From JBFYKJ01 sp041306005 (GTDB lineage: Archaea > Altiarchaeota > Altiarchaeia > JAFGQM01), in NCBI GenBank assembly GCA_041306005.1, contig JBFYKJ010000113.1, positions 1-18,609 of the forward strand: a stretch of 18,609 nucleotides of DNA, written 5' to 3'. This document shows positions 6,634 to 16,200 of this stretch, piece after piece. A model generated the notes under the pieces. That model was not told the origin of the DNA. It ran no database searches and saw only the letters and a program-made list of their open reading frames with translations. Every line of letters starts with the position of its first letter. The stretch's first letter is position 1. A program made the position numbers and the translations under genes.

Positions 6634-7114
6634 GCGAGGGCTCGTCGGCGACGCGCCGCTGGTCCTCAAGCCGACGCCTCATTCAAGGCATGTCGAGTCA
6701 GTCTGGGCCCGCCGGCCCGCGATACTGGTAAACCCGAAGCATCTGGCCGGCAGGGTGCGCGGCAGTTTCCTTTTGCTCCCGAGGCGGGGCTTTGATGAGC
6801 CCCCCCGCCACGTCATCCTTGCGAGGGGTGCGCGAAACACCCTTTACAGCGTGCCGCTGAACGTGACTAAGGAAAACCGCCCCGTCGTGGAGAAATGGCT
6901 TCGCGTCCGAGGCGCGAAGAAGGGCGGCTATATCCGGGTCCGCGCCGCATCGCTTGATGCCCAGGAGATGCTCTCTGCAAGCAGAAACCTCCTTTCAGAG
7001 CTCGCCGACCATCTCTCGGCCAGCAGGGATGACGAGGCGCTCAGGAAGCAAGTGGAGCGGCACATAAGCAGGGTAGAGGCCCACTACGCTACGGTGCTTC
7101 CACCCGCGGGCTAA
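6611..7114 (+). CDS. Hypothetical basic protein, 167 aa
   Basis: I recognise no family. The N-terminal two-thirds is basic and looks beta-rich, with runs such as PAILVNPKHLAGRVRGSFLL and HVILARGARNTLYSVPLNV. Residues about 115-160 look helical (LLSELADHLSASRDDEALRKQVERH). There is no signal peptide, membrane segment or Cys. The composition would suit a nucleic-acid-binding or protein-partner role, but that is a guess. The gene overlaps the end of the helicase gene by 23 bases in another frame, so it could be co-transcribed with it. A TATA-like stretch at leaderless spacing suggests an additional start. It converges with tfb across a 25-base gap. Confidence 0.65.
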   Translation: MPKGPMFKRGLVGDAPLVLKPTPHSRHVESVWARRPAILVNPKHLAGRVRGSFLLLPRRGFDEPPRHVILARGARNTLYSVPLNVTKENRPVVEKWLRVRGAKKGGYIRVRAASLDAQEMLSASRNLLSELADHLSASRDDEALRKQVERHISRVEAHYATVLPPAG

Positions 7115-7139
7115 TAGCCATTACTCGCCGGTTGCCCCA

Positions 7140-8114
7140 TCAGCTTTTCTCCTTCTTCTTCCCCTGCTTGAGGACCTGCTCCTTGTACTTGTACAGGTCC
7201 ATCTTCTCCTCGAGCTCGCGGTGCCTGTTCCTGACGGTGACTTCCGTCACCCCGGCGGCGTCCGCTATCTCCTTCTGGGTTTTCTGCAGGTTGTAGATGT
7301 CCGCGGCTATGTATAAGACTGCAGCGGCGACGCCCGCAGGCGCCCTGCCGCTCGTCAGCCCCATGGTCTTGGCGTCGGTTATTATCTCGACCGCCTTGTC
7401 GACGACAAAATTGGGCAATGCCACCTTGTGCGCGAACTTCGGCAGGTAATCGGCGGGTGTCGTCGGCGGGACCTTCAGCTTCAGGTGCCGTGCGACGTAC
7501 CTGTAGGTCTTGCCCACATCCTTCGGGTCTATGCCCGAGACGTCGGATATTTCACCGAGCGTCCTCGGGATGTTCCTGTCGCGGCAGAGGATGTATGTTA
7601 TCGCGGCTATTATCGCCTCGATGCTCCTCCCCCTGACAAGGCCCTTGTTGCACACCTTCCTGTACATGATGGCCGCGTCCTCCTTCATGGAGATCGGCAG
7701 GCCGAGTTCGGACAATTCCCTTGATATCTCGTTAAGAGCCGGTATGATATCCTTCTCTACAGAGGACGACACGTTAATCCTCCTCTGCCACTTGCGCATC
7801 CTGTACATGCGCTTTCGGGCCTCTTTTGAAACGGTGCCGCCCCTGATGTCCCGGTCATACTTGTCTATCTCGGTCGTCAGGCCCTTGTGGGGTTTTGTAT
7901 ACGTCACCGGGCTGCCGGTCCTTGTCTTCTTGAGCCAGGACTCGGAGTCAAAGCTCCTTGTCTCGGCGCCAAGGTCGGCTATGCTCTCGTCGACGACGAG
8001 GCCGCACTTGGAGCACACCACCTCGGCGTGCTTGTAGTCTTTTATCAGGGCGCCGCCGCATTCGGGGCACTCGTTTGTCGCTGATTCCCTGGTTATCTTC
8101 TCTTCTTCGGCCAT
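7140..8114 (-). CDS. tfb: Transcription initiation factor B (TFB, TFIIB homologue)
   Basis: TFB bridges TBP on the TATA box and RNA polymerase at archaeal promoters. The 324-aa length is normal to slightly long. Residues 16-37 form the zinc ribbon, with Cys pairs C16/C19 and C34/C37 in CPECGG and CSKCGL. The following ETRSFDSE to GLTTEID stretch matches the B-reader/B-linker region. Two cyclin-like repeats fill about residues 115-205 and 212-305. The second contains a helix-turn-helix (TQKEIADAAGVTEVTVRNR) that would recognise the BRE upstream of TATA. The basic tail (KQGKKKEKS) is typical. No second tfb is seen in the window. The ATG at 8114 is preceded by a structured leader, so expression may be controlled after initiation. 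Confidence 0.96.
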   Translation of the reverse strand: MAEEEKITRESATNECPECGGALIKDYKHAEVVCSKCGLVVDESIADLGAETRSFDSESWLKKTRTGSPVTYTKPHKGLTTEIDKYDRDIRGGTVSKEARKRMYRMRKWQRRINVSSSVEKDIIPALNEISRELSELGLPISMKEDAAIMYRKVCNKGLVRGRSIEAIIAAITYILCRDRNIPRTLGEISDVSGIDPKDVGKTYRYVARHLKLKVPPTTPADYLPKFAHKVALPNFVVDKAVEIITDAKTMGLTSGRAPAGVAAAVLYIAADIYNLQKTQKEIADAAGVTEVTVRNRHRELEEKMDLYKYKEQVLKQGKKKEKS

Positions 8115-8236
8115 GCGTGGGGGATCCCGGGATTCGCCCCGGGGGTGGTGGATGATTACAATTATTCAAACCTGCAGATGCTGCAAAACTGGCGCATTAT
8201 CGATGCTATCGAAAACATGCTCCCTAACAAAACTAC
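8115..8236 (-). promoter_or_regulatory. Predicted structured leader of tfb
   Basis: If transcription starts about 27 bases from the TATA-like box at 8260-8267, tfb has a leader of about 120 bases, unlike the apparently leaderless genes nearby. It contains three perfect hairpins: 8200-8212 (TCGAT/ATCGA, 3-base loop), 8173-8185 (TGCAG/CTGCA, 3-base loop) and 8126-8143 (CCCGGG/CCCGGG, 6-base loop). The last ends 11 bases before the ATG. It resembles a regulatory leader, or alternatively a separate small RNA. No known riboswitch was recognised. Confidence 0.4.
8162..8218 (-). CDS. Possible 18-codon upstream reading frame in the tfb leader
   Basis: An ATG at 8218 opens an 18-codon frame ending in TAA (8162-8164). 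It encodes MFSIASIMRQFCSICRFE, which contains a C-x2-C pair. It is preceded by GGGAGC, a weak purine-rich stretch. It could be a regulatory upstream frame or chance; such a short frame cannot be supported by codon use. Confidence 0.2.
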   Translation of the reverse strand: MFSIASIMRQFCSICRFE

Positions 8237-8259
8237 GGGCTTATATTTTTACTGACGGG

Positions 8260-8267
8260 TATAAAAA
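8260..8267 (-). promoter_or_regulatory. TATA-like box for tfb
   Basis: On the minus strand this reads TTTTTATA, with an A-rich patch upstream (CGAAACG). A second AT-rich stretch (8242-8250) follows it. Either would place the start site 105-120 bases before the tfb ATG. Confidence 0.45.
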
Positions 8268-8296
8268 CGTTTCGGTATTCCATCCAACCTGGATTT

Positions 8297-8323
8297 GGGC
8301 GCTGCGCCCGGCCGCCTTGCGGC
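8297..8323 (-). terminator. Double hairpin after the antiporter gene
   Basis: Two adjoining hairpins, GCCGC-CTT-GCGGC (8311-8323) and GGGCGC-T-GCGCCC (8297-8309), start 11 bases beyond the antiporter stop. A short TTTT run precedes them on the minus strand (TGTTTTGCC). They may stabilise the 3' end or stop read-through into tfb. No long T tract follows, so intrinsic termination is uncertain. Confidence 0.4.
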
Positions 8324-8334
8324 AAAACAGCCGC

Positions 8335-9570
8335 TCAGTCTTCAGGCTTATAGCCCTCGGCACGCATCTTCTTCGCGACCAGCCTCATCAGCACGGGCGT
8401 TATCAGCACGGTCATGACTATCAGTATCAGGACCGCCGAGAAGAGGTTCATGAGCCCGGCCTCGCCCAGCGGGCCGCCGAGCCTTTCCACCCCTCCGGGT
8501 ATGGTCCGGGCCATAGTGATCAGGGCAGTCATCACTATCAGGGAAACCTCCCCGTAGGGCACCATGCCAAGGCCTATCACAGCGAAGTCCCATTTCCGGT
8601 ATTTAAAGACTTTGCCGACGATGAACCCGACCGTCATGTGCAGCGCGAACATCAGCGCCAGCATGTACACCGCGAGCGTCAGCGTTTCCCCTAGGTGCGC
8701 CATCTCTATCCTCGCGCCCGTCATGACAAAGGCCAGCGGTATGAAGAGGCCGTATGATATCGACGATATCTTCTGCGCGAACGTCTCCGTTTCCAGTATC
8801 GCCGACCTTGAAAGGACGAGGCCCGCAAAGAACGCGCCTATCATCGTGCTAAGGCCGAGGTTGGCCGCAAAATAGGCGGCGAGGAGCACCACGACGAATG
8901 CCAGGCTGAACTGCGCCTCTTCGACCTTCAGCCTCACGGCATACAATATGACGTACGGCATTACGTATTCTGCGATGACGAACAATAGGAAGAAAACGCC
9001 TATGCCGCCCATCACCTTGAGCACGTCGAACGCAAGGTCGCCTGATGAGGACGACACGACGCCGACGACTATCGCCATCATTATAAAGCACGTGATGTCG
9101 TTTATGACGAGCGAACCGAGGAGGGTCCTCCCGGGCTTCGAGTTGATGAGGTTGCAGTCTATGAGGGTGCGCACGACGATGCTTATGGAGGTCGCGCCAA
9201 GGGCGATGCCGAGCATGAGCGAGGTCTCCAGCGGGAAGCCCACTGACATGCCCCACAGAGTGACGCACACGAGCGGCGCGATGTTGGTTACCGCGCTGAG
9301 CGTCAGCGAGACCCTCTTGTACTTCAGCATGCCCTTGATGTCCACATGCTCGAAGCCGTCGACGAACAGCAGCATGATTATGCCAAGCTCCGCCATCAGG
9401 GCAAAGACAGGCTCGGACGGGTCGTGTATCAGGCCTATCAGCGCAGGGCCGAGTATTATGCCGGTGCCAAGTTCGCCCAGTATGCTCGGTATCCCTATCT
9501 TTTCAGAGAACTCGCCGAGTATCTTGGCGCATATCAGGATGATTGCCAGGATGAGGAGGTATTCGATCAT
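8335..9570 (-). CDS. Cation/proton antiporter, CPA superfamily (NapA/KefB-like)
   Basis: This is a 411-aa integral membrane protein with about 12-13 hydrophobic segments. It is predicted to exchange Na+ or K+ for H+ across the cell membrane. The N-terminal half has GIPSILGELGTGIILGP, typical of CPA2 exchangers. The core unwound-helix region reads GIALGATSISIVVRTL (121-136), and the ion-site helix reads LLGSLVINDIT (150-160). The ion-site pair is therefore Asn157-Asp158, not the Asp-Asp usual in electrogenic CPA2 members. There is no C-terminal TrkA-N/RCK domain, so KefB/C-type K+ efflux control in the same chain is absent. The gene lies 43 bases downstream of a CBS-domain gene on the same strand, probably in one operon. 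Na+ versus K+ preference cannot be read from the sequence. Confidence 0.9.
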   Translation of the reverse strand: MIEYLLILAIILICAKILGEFSEKIGIPSILGELGTGIILGPALIGLIHDPSEPVFALMAELGIIMLLFVDGFEHVDIKGMLKYKRVSLTLSAVTNIAPLVCVTLWGMSVGFPLETSLMLGIALGATSISIVVRTLIDCNLINSKPGRTLLGSLVINDITCFIMMAIVVGVVSSSSGDLAFDVLKVMGGIGVFFLLFVIAEYVMPYVILYAVRLKVEEAQFSLAFVVVLLAAYFAANLGLSTMIGAFFAGLVLSRSAILETETFAQKISSISYGLFIPLAFVMTGARIEMAHLGETLTLAVYMLALMFALHMTVGFIVGKVFKYRKWDFAVIGLGMVPYGEVSLIVMTALITMARTIPGGVERLGGPLGEAGLMNLFSAVLILIVMTVLITPVLMRLVAKKMRAEGYKPED

Positions 9571-9613
9571 TGGGGTTTTCGCTGTTTTCTTTTGTTAACT
9601 TGCCGGCAACCGG

Positions 9614-10075
9614 TCACTTGCCTTCCTTCTCGAGCTTCTTTTGCAGGTAGCGCAATATGTCAAGCTCGGATACGTACCCGACCTGGCGGCCGTTGTCAAC
9701 GACCTGGAATGCCCGCGCATTGGTCCTCAGCATGAGTTTCGCCGCGTCCACAATAGTCATGTCGGGCTTGACCTCCACGTTATAGGACTTCATCACGTCG
9801 GTCACATTCTCCGCCGATTTCTGCAAAATGCCCCTTATCCCCTGCGGGCCGAGTATCTTGTACCTCGTGTTGCCCGCCGGCACAGCAAGGTTTAGCATGT
9901 CGTGCTGGTTCACCTGGCCCATCACCTTGCCGTCCCCATCCAGCACCGGGTAGACCATCTCCGGCGTGCTTATGGCGAGCGCGAGCATCGTCGAGAGCTT
10001 GTCGTCTTTTTCCAGCGCCGGGAACTTCTTCCTCATGATGTCCGAGACCACGGGTTCTCTCTTCGGGCCGTCCAT
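9614..10075 (-). CDS. Two-CBS-domain protein
   Basis: The 153 aa are almost entirely a tandem CBS pair (Bateman module). CBS1 spans about residues 8-64 (VSDIMRKKFPALEKDD to GQVNQHDML), and CBS2 about 90-145 (NVTDVMKSYNVEVKPDMTIVDAA to GYVSELDILRYL). Such modules bind adenine nucleotides or related ligands and usually control a partner protein. There is no fused enzyme or transporter domain. The first gene of a likely two-gene operon, it precedes the antiporter by 43 bases, so sensing energy or nucleotide state to control ion exchange is a reasonable inference. The stop codon is followed by a perfect palindrome TTGCCGGCAA. The ligand and the physical partner are unknown. Confidence 0.92.
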   Translation of the reverse strand: MDGPKREPVVSDIMRKKFPALEKDDKLSTMLALAISTPEMVYPVLDGDGKVMGQVNQHDMLNLAVPAGNTRYKILGPQGIRGILQKSAENVTDVMKSYNVEVKPDMTIVDAAKLMLRTNARAFQVVDNGRQVGYVSELDILRYLQKKLEKEGK

Positions 10076-10138
10076 AGTTTTAACGGGGCTTTGCCATAGG
10101 GCTTTGTCTTGTTTTACGGGTCCTTTTGGGCCGGGTTA

Positions 10139-10151
10139 GTAATTAATAAAG
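10139..10151 (-). promoter_or_regulatory. TATA-like box for the CBS-antiporter operon
   Basis: On the minus strand this reads CTTTATTAATTAC. It would give a start site near 10118 and a leader of about 40 bases before the ATG at 10075. Confidence 0.45.
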
Positions 10152-10200
10152 GGGCAATAAAAACGCGATTTGTGCCCCGCGCACAGGTTCTTTAAAAACA

Positions 10201-10208
10201 TTTTTATA
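10201..10208 (+). promoter_or_regulatory. TATA-like box for the surface-protein gene
   Basis: TTTTTATA is preceded by TTTAAAAACA, a good BRE-plus-TATA arrangement. The predicted start site near 10230 leaves a leader of about 40 bases before the ATG at 10270. Confidence 0.55.
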
Positions 10209-10269
10209 CTCGCCCCCATTTACTTACGCATCGTAGGTAGTCTCGAGAGGGATTATCTTAGCACAGGCG

Positions 10270-13200
10270 ATGGGTGGTAAGATAGTGCTGGTGGCAACCG
10301 CAGTGTGTTTCCTGCTTACGATAGCTTACGCCTTGGAGTCGCTCCCTTATGTCCCCCTGCTGAACTCTACCATGGCGGCCCTTGGCATCGCGCCCCCGAA
10401 CATCACCGACCCATGCAACTTCTCGGATTACTGCTTATACACGGACGCCGCGAATTACACCCTCGGCCAGCAGGTGAACATCACCGTGCGCGCCCCCGCG
10501 AACGCGACGTCAAACCTGACCCTCATGACCCCGTCATGGGAACTCTTCATGCTCACCAGCGAAGCGAACGGGTCGTTCTCGACCCTGTTCACGCCCCGCG
10601 AGGCCGGCCTTTACAGGCTTGCCAGTTTCTTCATGCCGCCATCGAGACTACCCACGATACTCGATGCTAATTTTTCGGTCGGCCTCGGGGGCAATGCTTC
10701 GCTGTCTACAGTCTTCGGTCTTGGGTCTTCGGAAGATAATGGATCCTCGAACGGCACCGAGCCGGGAAGCATAACGACCGACAAGCAGGAGTATCTCATC
10801 GGCGAGGAGGTCGGCATAAGCCTTAGCCTGCCCGCGGGCACGCCCTGCAACCTGACTGTGCTCACCCCCTCTGGTGAAGCTGTCTGGCTAAGCTCCGTCC
10901 AGGCCGAGTCGTTCTCGATGAGCTATGCGGTTGAAGAACCGGGTGAGTACTCGGTAAGCTGCGGCAACAGCTCTGCGGTGCCCGGGGTAAACTTCACGGT
11001 GATGGCCGGTGTCGAGGCGCCGGAAGCCAACGCGACTGAAGAGACTCCCGAAGAGGCCTCGATGGAAGTCGCCGGGGCTGACGGTTCTGCCGAGGATGCT
11101 ATGCTCATGACCGACGAGGCTAACAACTCGGAGGTAATTCCCTCCCACGGCCCGGTGAAGAAGATCGTATTCAGGGGCCTTGACAAGTCAAAGGGGCTCA
11201 AGCTGGGGTTGGACGAGGTGCCTGCAGAGCAGTTCAAGGGAACGAATTTCGCGCGCGTATATGCCATCGACCCGACGGGGCTGCAGTTCGACAATGCAAC
11301 AGTGACTGTGGTTGCGGTCGGGAGCGAGCTGCAGAAGTGCGCCGAGTGGGACTTCGCGGCAAGGGAATGCATGGGTAGTTGGATGAAATTGATGGATATA
11401 ACTCCTGGTGAGGAATATACATTCACTCTGACACCTGATGACCCGGGGTTCGCTGAGGTAATACCAATAACGAAGGCTGTGCACCTGGACTCAAGCAGGC
11501 AGGTGATTTCAGACATATACAGCGAGGTGAAGGAGCAGGACGGAGTGTGGTCCGAAGAGATACCCGATGGCGACTATGTGCGGGTGACGTTCAGCAAGGA
11601 GCTGACGAGTGAGAACGACATAACGGTGTACGCCAGAAACCCGTCCGGCGAGGGCGCGACGATCGAGGTGTACCTCGAGGGGTCGTCAGAGAAGATAGCC
11701 GAGTTCCCGGCGATAGTGGGTGAAGGCTACTATAAAATCTACCTAACTGGTTTGGCAGAACCTTCAGCGATTTTCGACTTGAAGGTGGTCGGCGGGCCGG
11801 TCGAGTTTGACTATATTGTTGACCCGACCGCATATTATGACCCCTCCTCCACGGTCTCAGTCGGGACGTGGATTTGTGTCGGGACCGACTGCGGAACGGG
11901 CCAATACCACGCGGTGCTCGACGACGGCGTGAGGCAGCCTACCGCGCCGAGCACTGCAAGCGATTACATCTATGACGCCAACCCCGGGACGAGCGAGATA
12001 CAGTTCCCTGCAGTAACACAGACGAACATAAACTCCATTACCATGTGGATATACTGCCAGACGGGCACAAACGCCCAGATAAACCTTGCCCGCCTGCAGA
12101 ACAACGGGGCCGATGTCGCCACCCTTCTGGTCGATGTCAACTCTGCTGCGGCATGGCGCTCGCTGACCTGGAGCAGCCCCACAGGGATAGGCACCCTGAC
12201 AGCCGAGTTCACATGGAAGAAATCCGGCGGCGGGGCAAGCACCGAGGCGCGCGTCTATGCGGCGTACCTCGCCGTCGACTACATCGCGTCGCCCACCTCC
12301 ACCCACCCGCCGGACCAGACGGTCGAGCTGGGCAACACCACAAACATAACTTGGGTTCTGTACAGCGGCGGCTCGCCCGGAGCATATTACTACGTCGAGA
12401 GGAACGGCACGCTCTTCGCCGGCCCGTACGCATGGATCGACGGCCAGCAGGCCATGGTCATACCCAATACCAATGTCCTCGGCCGCTGGAACTACACTAT
12501 CTACTTCAACGACACCGCCGGCCGGTCGGGCAACGACTCGGTGATAATAAACGTCACGGACACCCCGCCGGACTGCAGCGAGCTGTCCCCCGAGGAGCTG
12601 GAAGCCGGGCCCACGCTCTCGAACATCACGATAAACGGCAACTTCGACGACTGGGCGCCGGCCCTCGCGGACATCGACAACACCGCCACGGACAAGACCG
12701 TCCTCACGGGCGACCTGGACGCCCCGAGGATAATGTCGAACTCCGACAGGGACCTCACCCTGTTCGCCTTCACCTGGGACGACGACTACATGTACTTCCT
12801 CTTCAGGCGCGTATCGACATCGATGAGGCAGGTAAACGCTATAGTCTATCTCGATTACGGCCTTGACGGCTACATGAACTCGACGGACAGGGTCCTCAAG
12901 TTCTTCTGGCAGGGGTCGAACAGGCAGTACAACTACGACATCTACGACTATATCCCCGCAAACCTCACCGGCGCCGGCGACTGGATGGGCGGCGACGGGT
13001 ATGTGATGCCCGGGACCATAACAAACGGCGTCAGGATAGAGACCGGCATACTCGGCGGCTCCCCGGACGGCCTGCTCCTCGAGACCCGCGCCAACTGGAC
13101 GCAGCTGTCCGGCGGCACAATACGGCCGTTCCTGATGAAGATAACCTTTGCGCAGGGCTCGGGCACTGCCCTGCCAGGGCAGGTCATCGACAACGACAAC

Positions 13201-16200
13201 TCCGGGCAGGTGTCTAGCGACTACAGCAGGTTCCTCTTCCGCCCGAACCGCTACGGCACCGGCCTTAACGGCACGAGGGTCTGCTACACGCACGAGCTCC
13301 TCAACTGCGGCGTGAGCAACGAGACCTTCACCCTCCTGTCCAATTCGAGCAGCGGATACCCGACAAGGCTTTACTACCCGAACGGCTCTTTGATACTCGA
13401 TACGAACAGCGACGGCAAGCCCGATGTGAGCCTGGCGGTTCACGAGTACACGGCGGTGATAGTTTGCATAAACATATCCGCTTCCCCCGCATCCGGCACC
13501 GATGTGACCACGGTGACGGCGATACCCTCCGTTGACCCGGCCTCACAGAAGAACGTTACGGACACCACCTCGTTCGGATACATAACGATAAGCCCGCCGG
13601 AGCGGCTTCTCTACACCGCCGCCCGAACGAACGTCACAACGACATACACTGTCACGAACCTTGAGCCTTACAGCGACGTTATAGAGATAACCAACAGTTC
13701 GGCCGCCGGCTGGATGACCTGGGTGTACTTCCCGAACGGCACACAGATAACAGACACTGACGGGGATGGGCACCGCGACCTTGGCAACGTCTCCACAAAC
13801 CAGCAGGTCGTGATAACGGTAATGATATCCGTGCCTACGGGCACAGCTTCCGGCACAAGCGACATAACCACGATAAGGATAAACTCCTCGGTCACTCCGA
13901 CGCTGACGGCCTATTCCATAGCGAACGTCACCGTCATGGACAGGCTTAAGCTGTACCCAAACTACAACCGCTCGGTAGCCGCGGGCGAGAGCACCTACTA
14001 CTACATGACCCTCGAGTATTTCTGGAACGCGTCCGACACGATAGACATAACATACACCTCCCTGCTTGGATGGGCGACCCAGCTTTTGGGCCCCGACCTT
14101 GTCACGCCGCTAGCGGACAGCGACAGCGACACAAAGCCCGACACGGGCGTGCTCCCGGCATTCGGGTCCACATACAACTTCTACGTAAGGGTGACAGTGC
14201 CGTCTAGCGTCTCCCCGACGGCCGTAGAGCTGACAACGTTGGTCGCCAACACGTCAAAGACCCCGTATCTGGCCAAGAGCGCAATACTCAACACGACGCC
14301 CATACTGGTGCTCACCTACAACGACTCGGCCCACACGCAATTGGACCAGTACTTCCTGCAGGGCGAGACAGTCTACAGCCGGGGCTTTGGCCTTCTCGGA
14401 GTCGCGCAGGTGTATTTCGTCTGGATAGACCCGCTCGGCGCCTCGATGAGGATGAGCCAGAACATCACGGTCAGCGGCTACACCGCAAACGACACCTTCC
14501 CGACAAACCTTACCAGCGTCGGCGGCAACTGGACGCTCATAATGTACAACTCCGCGACGGACGCGGAGCTTGACAGGACCTGGTTCTACGTGCAGGACGT
14601 AACCCCCCCGGTTATCTACTGGACATGGCTGCGCAACATCACATCAAGCGACAACACGACCAACGTCAGCGTCGCGGGCAACGACGCCTTGGCGAACTGC
14701 TCGCTGACGATAAACGGCACGAACTATATAATGTTCACTGACTGGTCCAATGTCTCGTCTTACCAGTGGAACATCAGCGCCAACGGCAACTACACCCTGC
14801 AGGCCCGCTGCAACGACACGTCCGGCAACACGGGCTACACGACCTACGCATGGTACAACCTGTACATAAGGCCGTTCTCAATAGACTGGAACTCGACCGT
14901 GAACACCACCTACTGCTCCAGCCCGGCCCAGGTTTGCGTGAACCTGTCCGAAGTCGGCAACTGCACCCTGAACGTCAACGGCGTGCCGGACCCGGCGCCG
15001 GGCTACGGCACCCGCATCTGCTGGAACGCGACGCTCCCCAATAACAACAACACCGTCTACGCCCGGTGCGAGGACCTCACAAGCAGGCACGCCAGCACCG
15101 GGAATGCCTGGCTTGCGGTGAACGCGACGCCGCCAACGGTAAGCTGGGCATGGCCCGTGAACCGCACCGATGTAGACAACCGTTTCAACGTCACCGTATC
15201 GGCCAACGTGCCAGTTGCATCGTGCCGGGTCAACATTTCCGGAACGGTCAGCCAGATGGTGCAGAACGGCTCTACTAATATATACTATTATACATGGGAC
15301 GTCCCGGAGGGCAACCAGACCCTTGTGGCCTGGTGCAACGACAGCTGCAACAACACGGGCTACACGACAGAGGCGTGGTACAAACTGCGCCGCTGCAGGG
15401 TCATGGGCAGCGTGACCGACGCTTACGATTCCCAGGTGCCGTCTTTAGTGTCCATACATCTGGCCGGCTCGCCAACGCCGCTTTCGACTGACAATGACGG
15501 GCAGAACTACGACTTCAGCGTCGAGTGCGACAAGCTGTACGATTTCAGTATAGAACCGACACCGGGCCTTGGCAACTTCAATTCCGCCGTGATGAAAAAC
15601 CTCCTTGTCAACAGGACGATAACCTACGACCCGCTGGACATCGAGGACTCGCCCGAGGACACGTCCCTGATGGACGCCCCGGAGTTCGTCCTGAACTGGA
15701 CCGAAGCGGTGGCCTGGACCCCGAACTCGACGCTCAACTACTCGTCTATATCGGTCAACTTCACCTACGACGGCGCTGGCCAGCTTGCGGCATACAAGTG
15801 CTCGAGCTGGAACTATACCTCGCGCAACTGCACGGACGATCTCTGGACATACCTCGGCGACGTGCCGGCAGGGCTTCGCGTATACAACAGGACGTATGCG
15901 CCCGGCGACCCGGCGAACGGCATTGCTAACAAGCCTATAATCATGGCCTGGCTGATGGTGTACAACGTCACCGGCCTTTCCGAGGCTAACAGGGCGACAG
16001 GCGGCACCCTGATAGGCACCTACTACAACGGCTCGCAGGTCAATTTCACTTCCCCCGGCTCCTACCGCATAGAGGTGCATCTGAACAACTCGGACAACAA
16101 CACAAATGGAATACTCCGCGATCCGGTCTACCACAACAACATACCGGAGGAGCTGGTGGTGGACATGCTGGGCGCCGACGCCCCGAACATCACGGACATA

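Larger units (their letters stand above)
10076..10269. other. Divergent intergenic promoter region
   Basis: This spacer separates the minus-strand CBS gene from the plus-strand surface-protein gene. It is AT-rich at 10139-10209, with TATA-like boxes facing each way. No small gene or RNA was recognised in it. Confidence 0.55.

Noticed and set aside
8118..8145. tRNA T-arm-like sequence on the minus strand before tfb (CCGGG-GCGAAT-CCCGG)
   Set aside because: The loop is one base short of the canonical seven, there is no matching 5' acceptor strand, and no D or anticodon arm can be folded. At most a remnant or coincidence.
11857..13443. 528-codon minus-strand frame opposite the surface-protein gene
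   Set aside because: Its translation is a Val/Arg/Gly-rich composition with no domain pattern, as expected from the complement of a GC-biased gene. The plus-strand frame has a signal peptide and recognisable domains.
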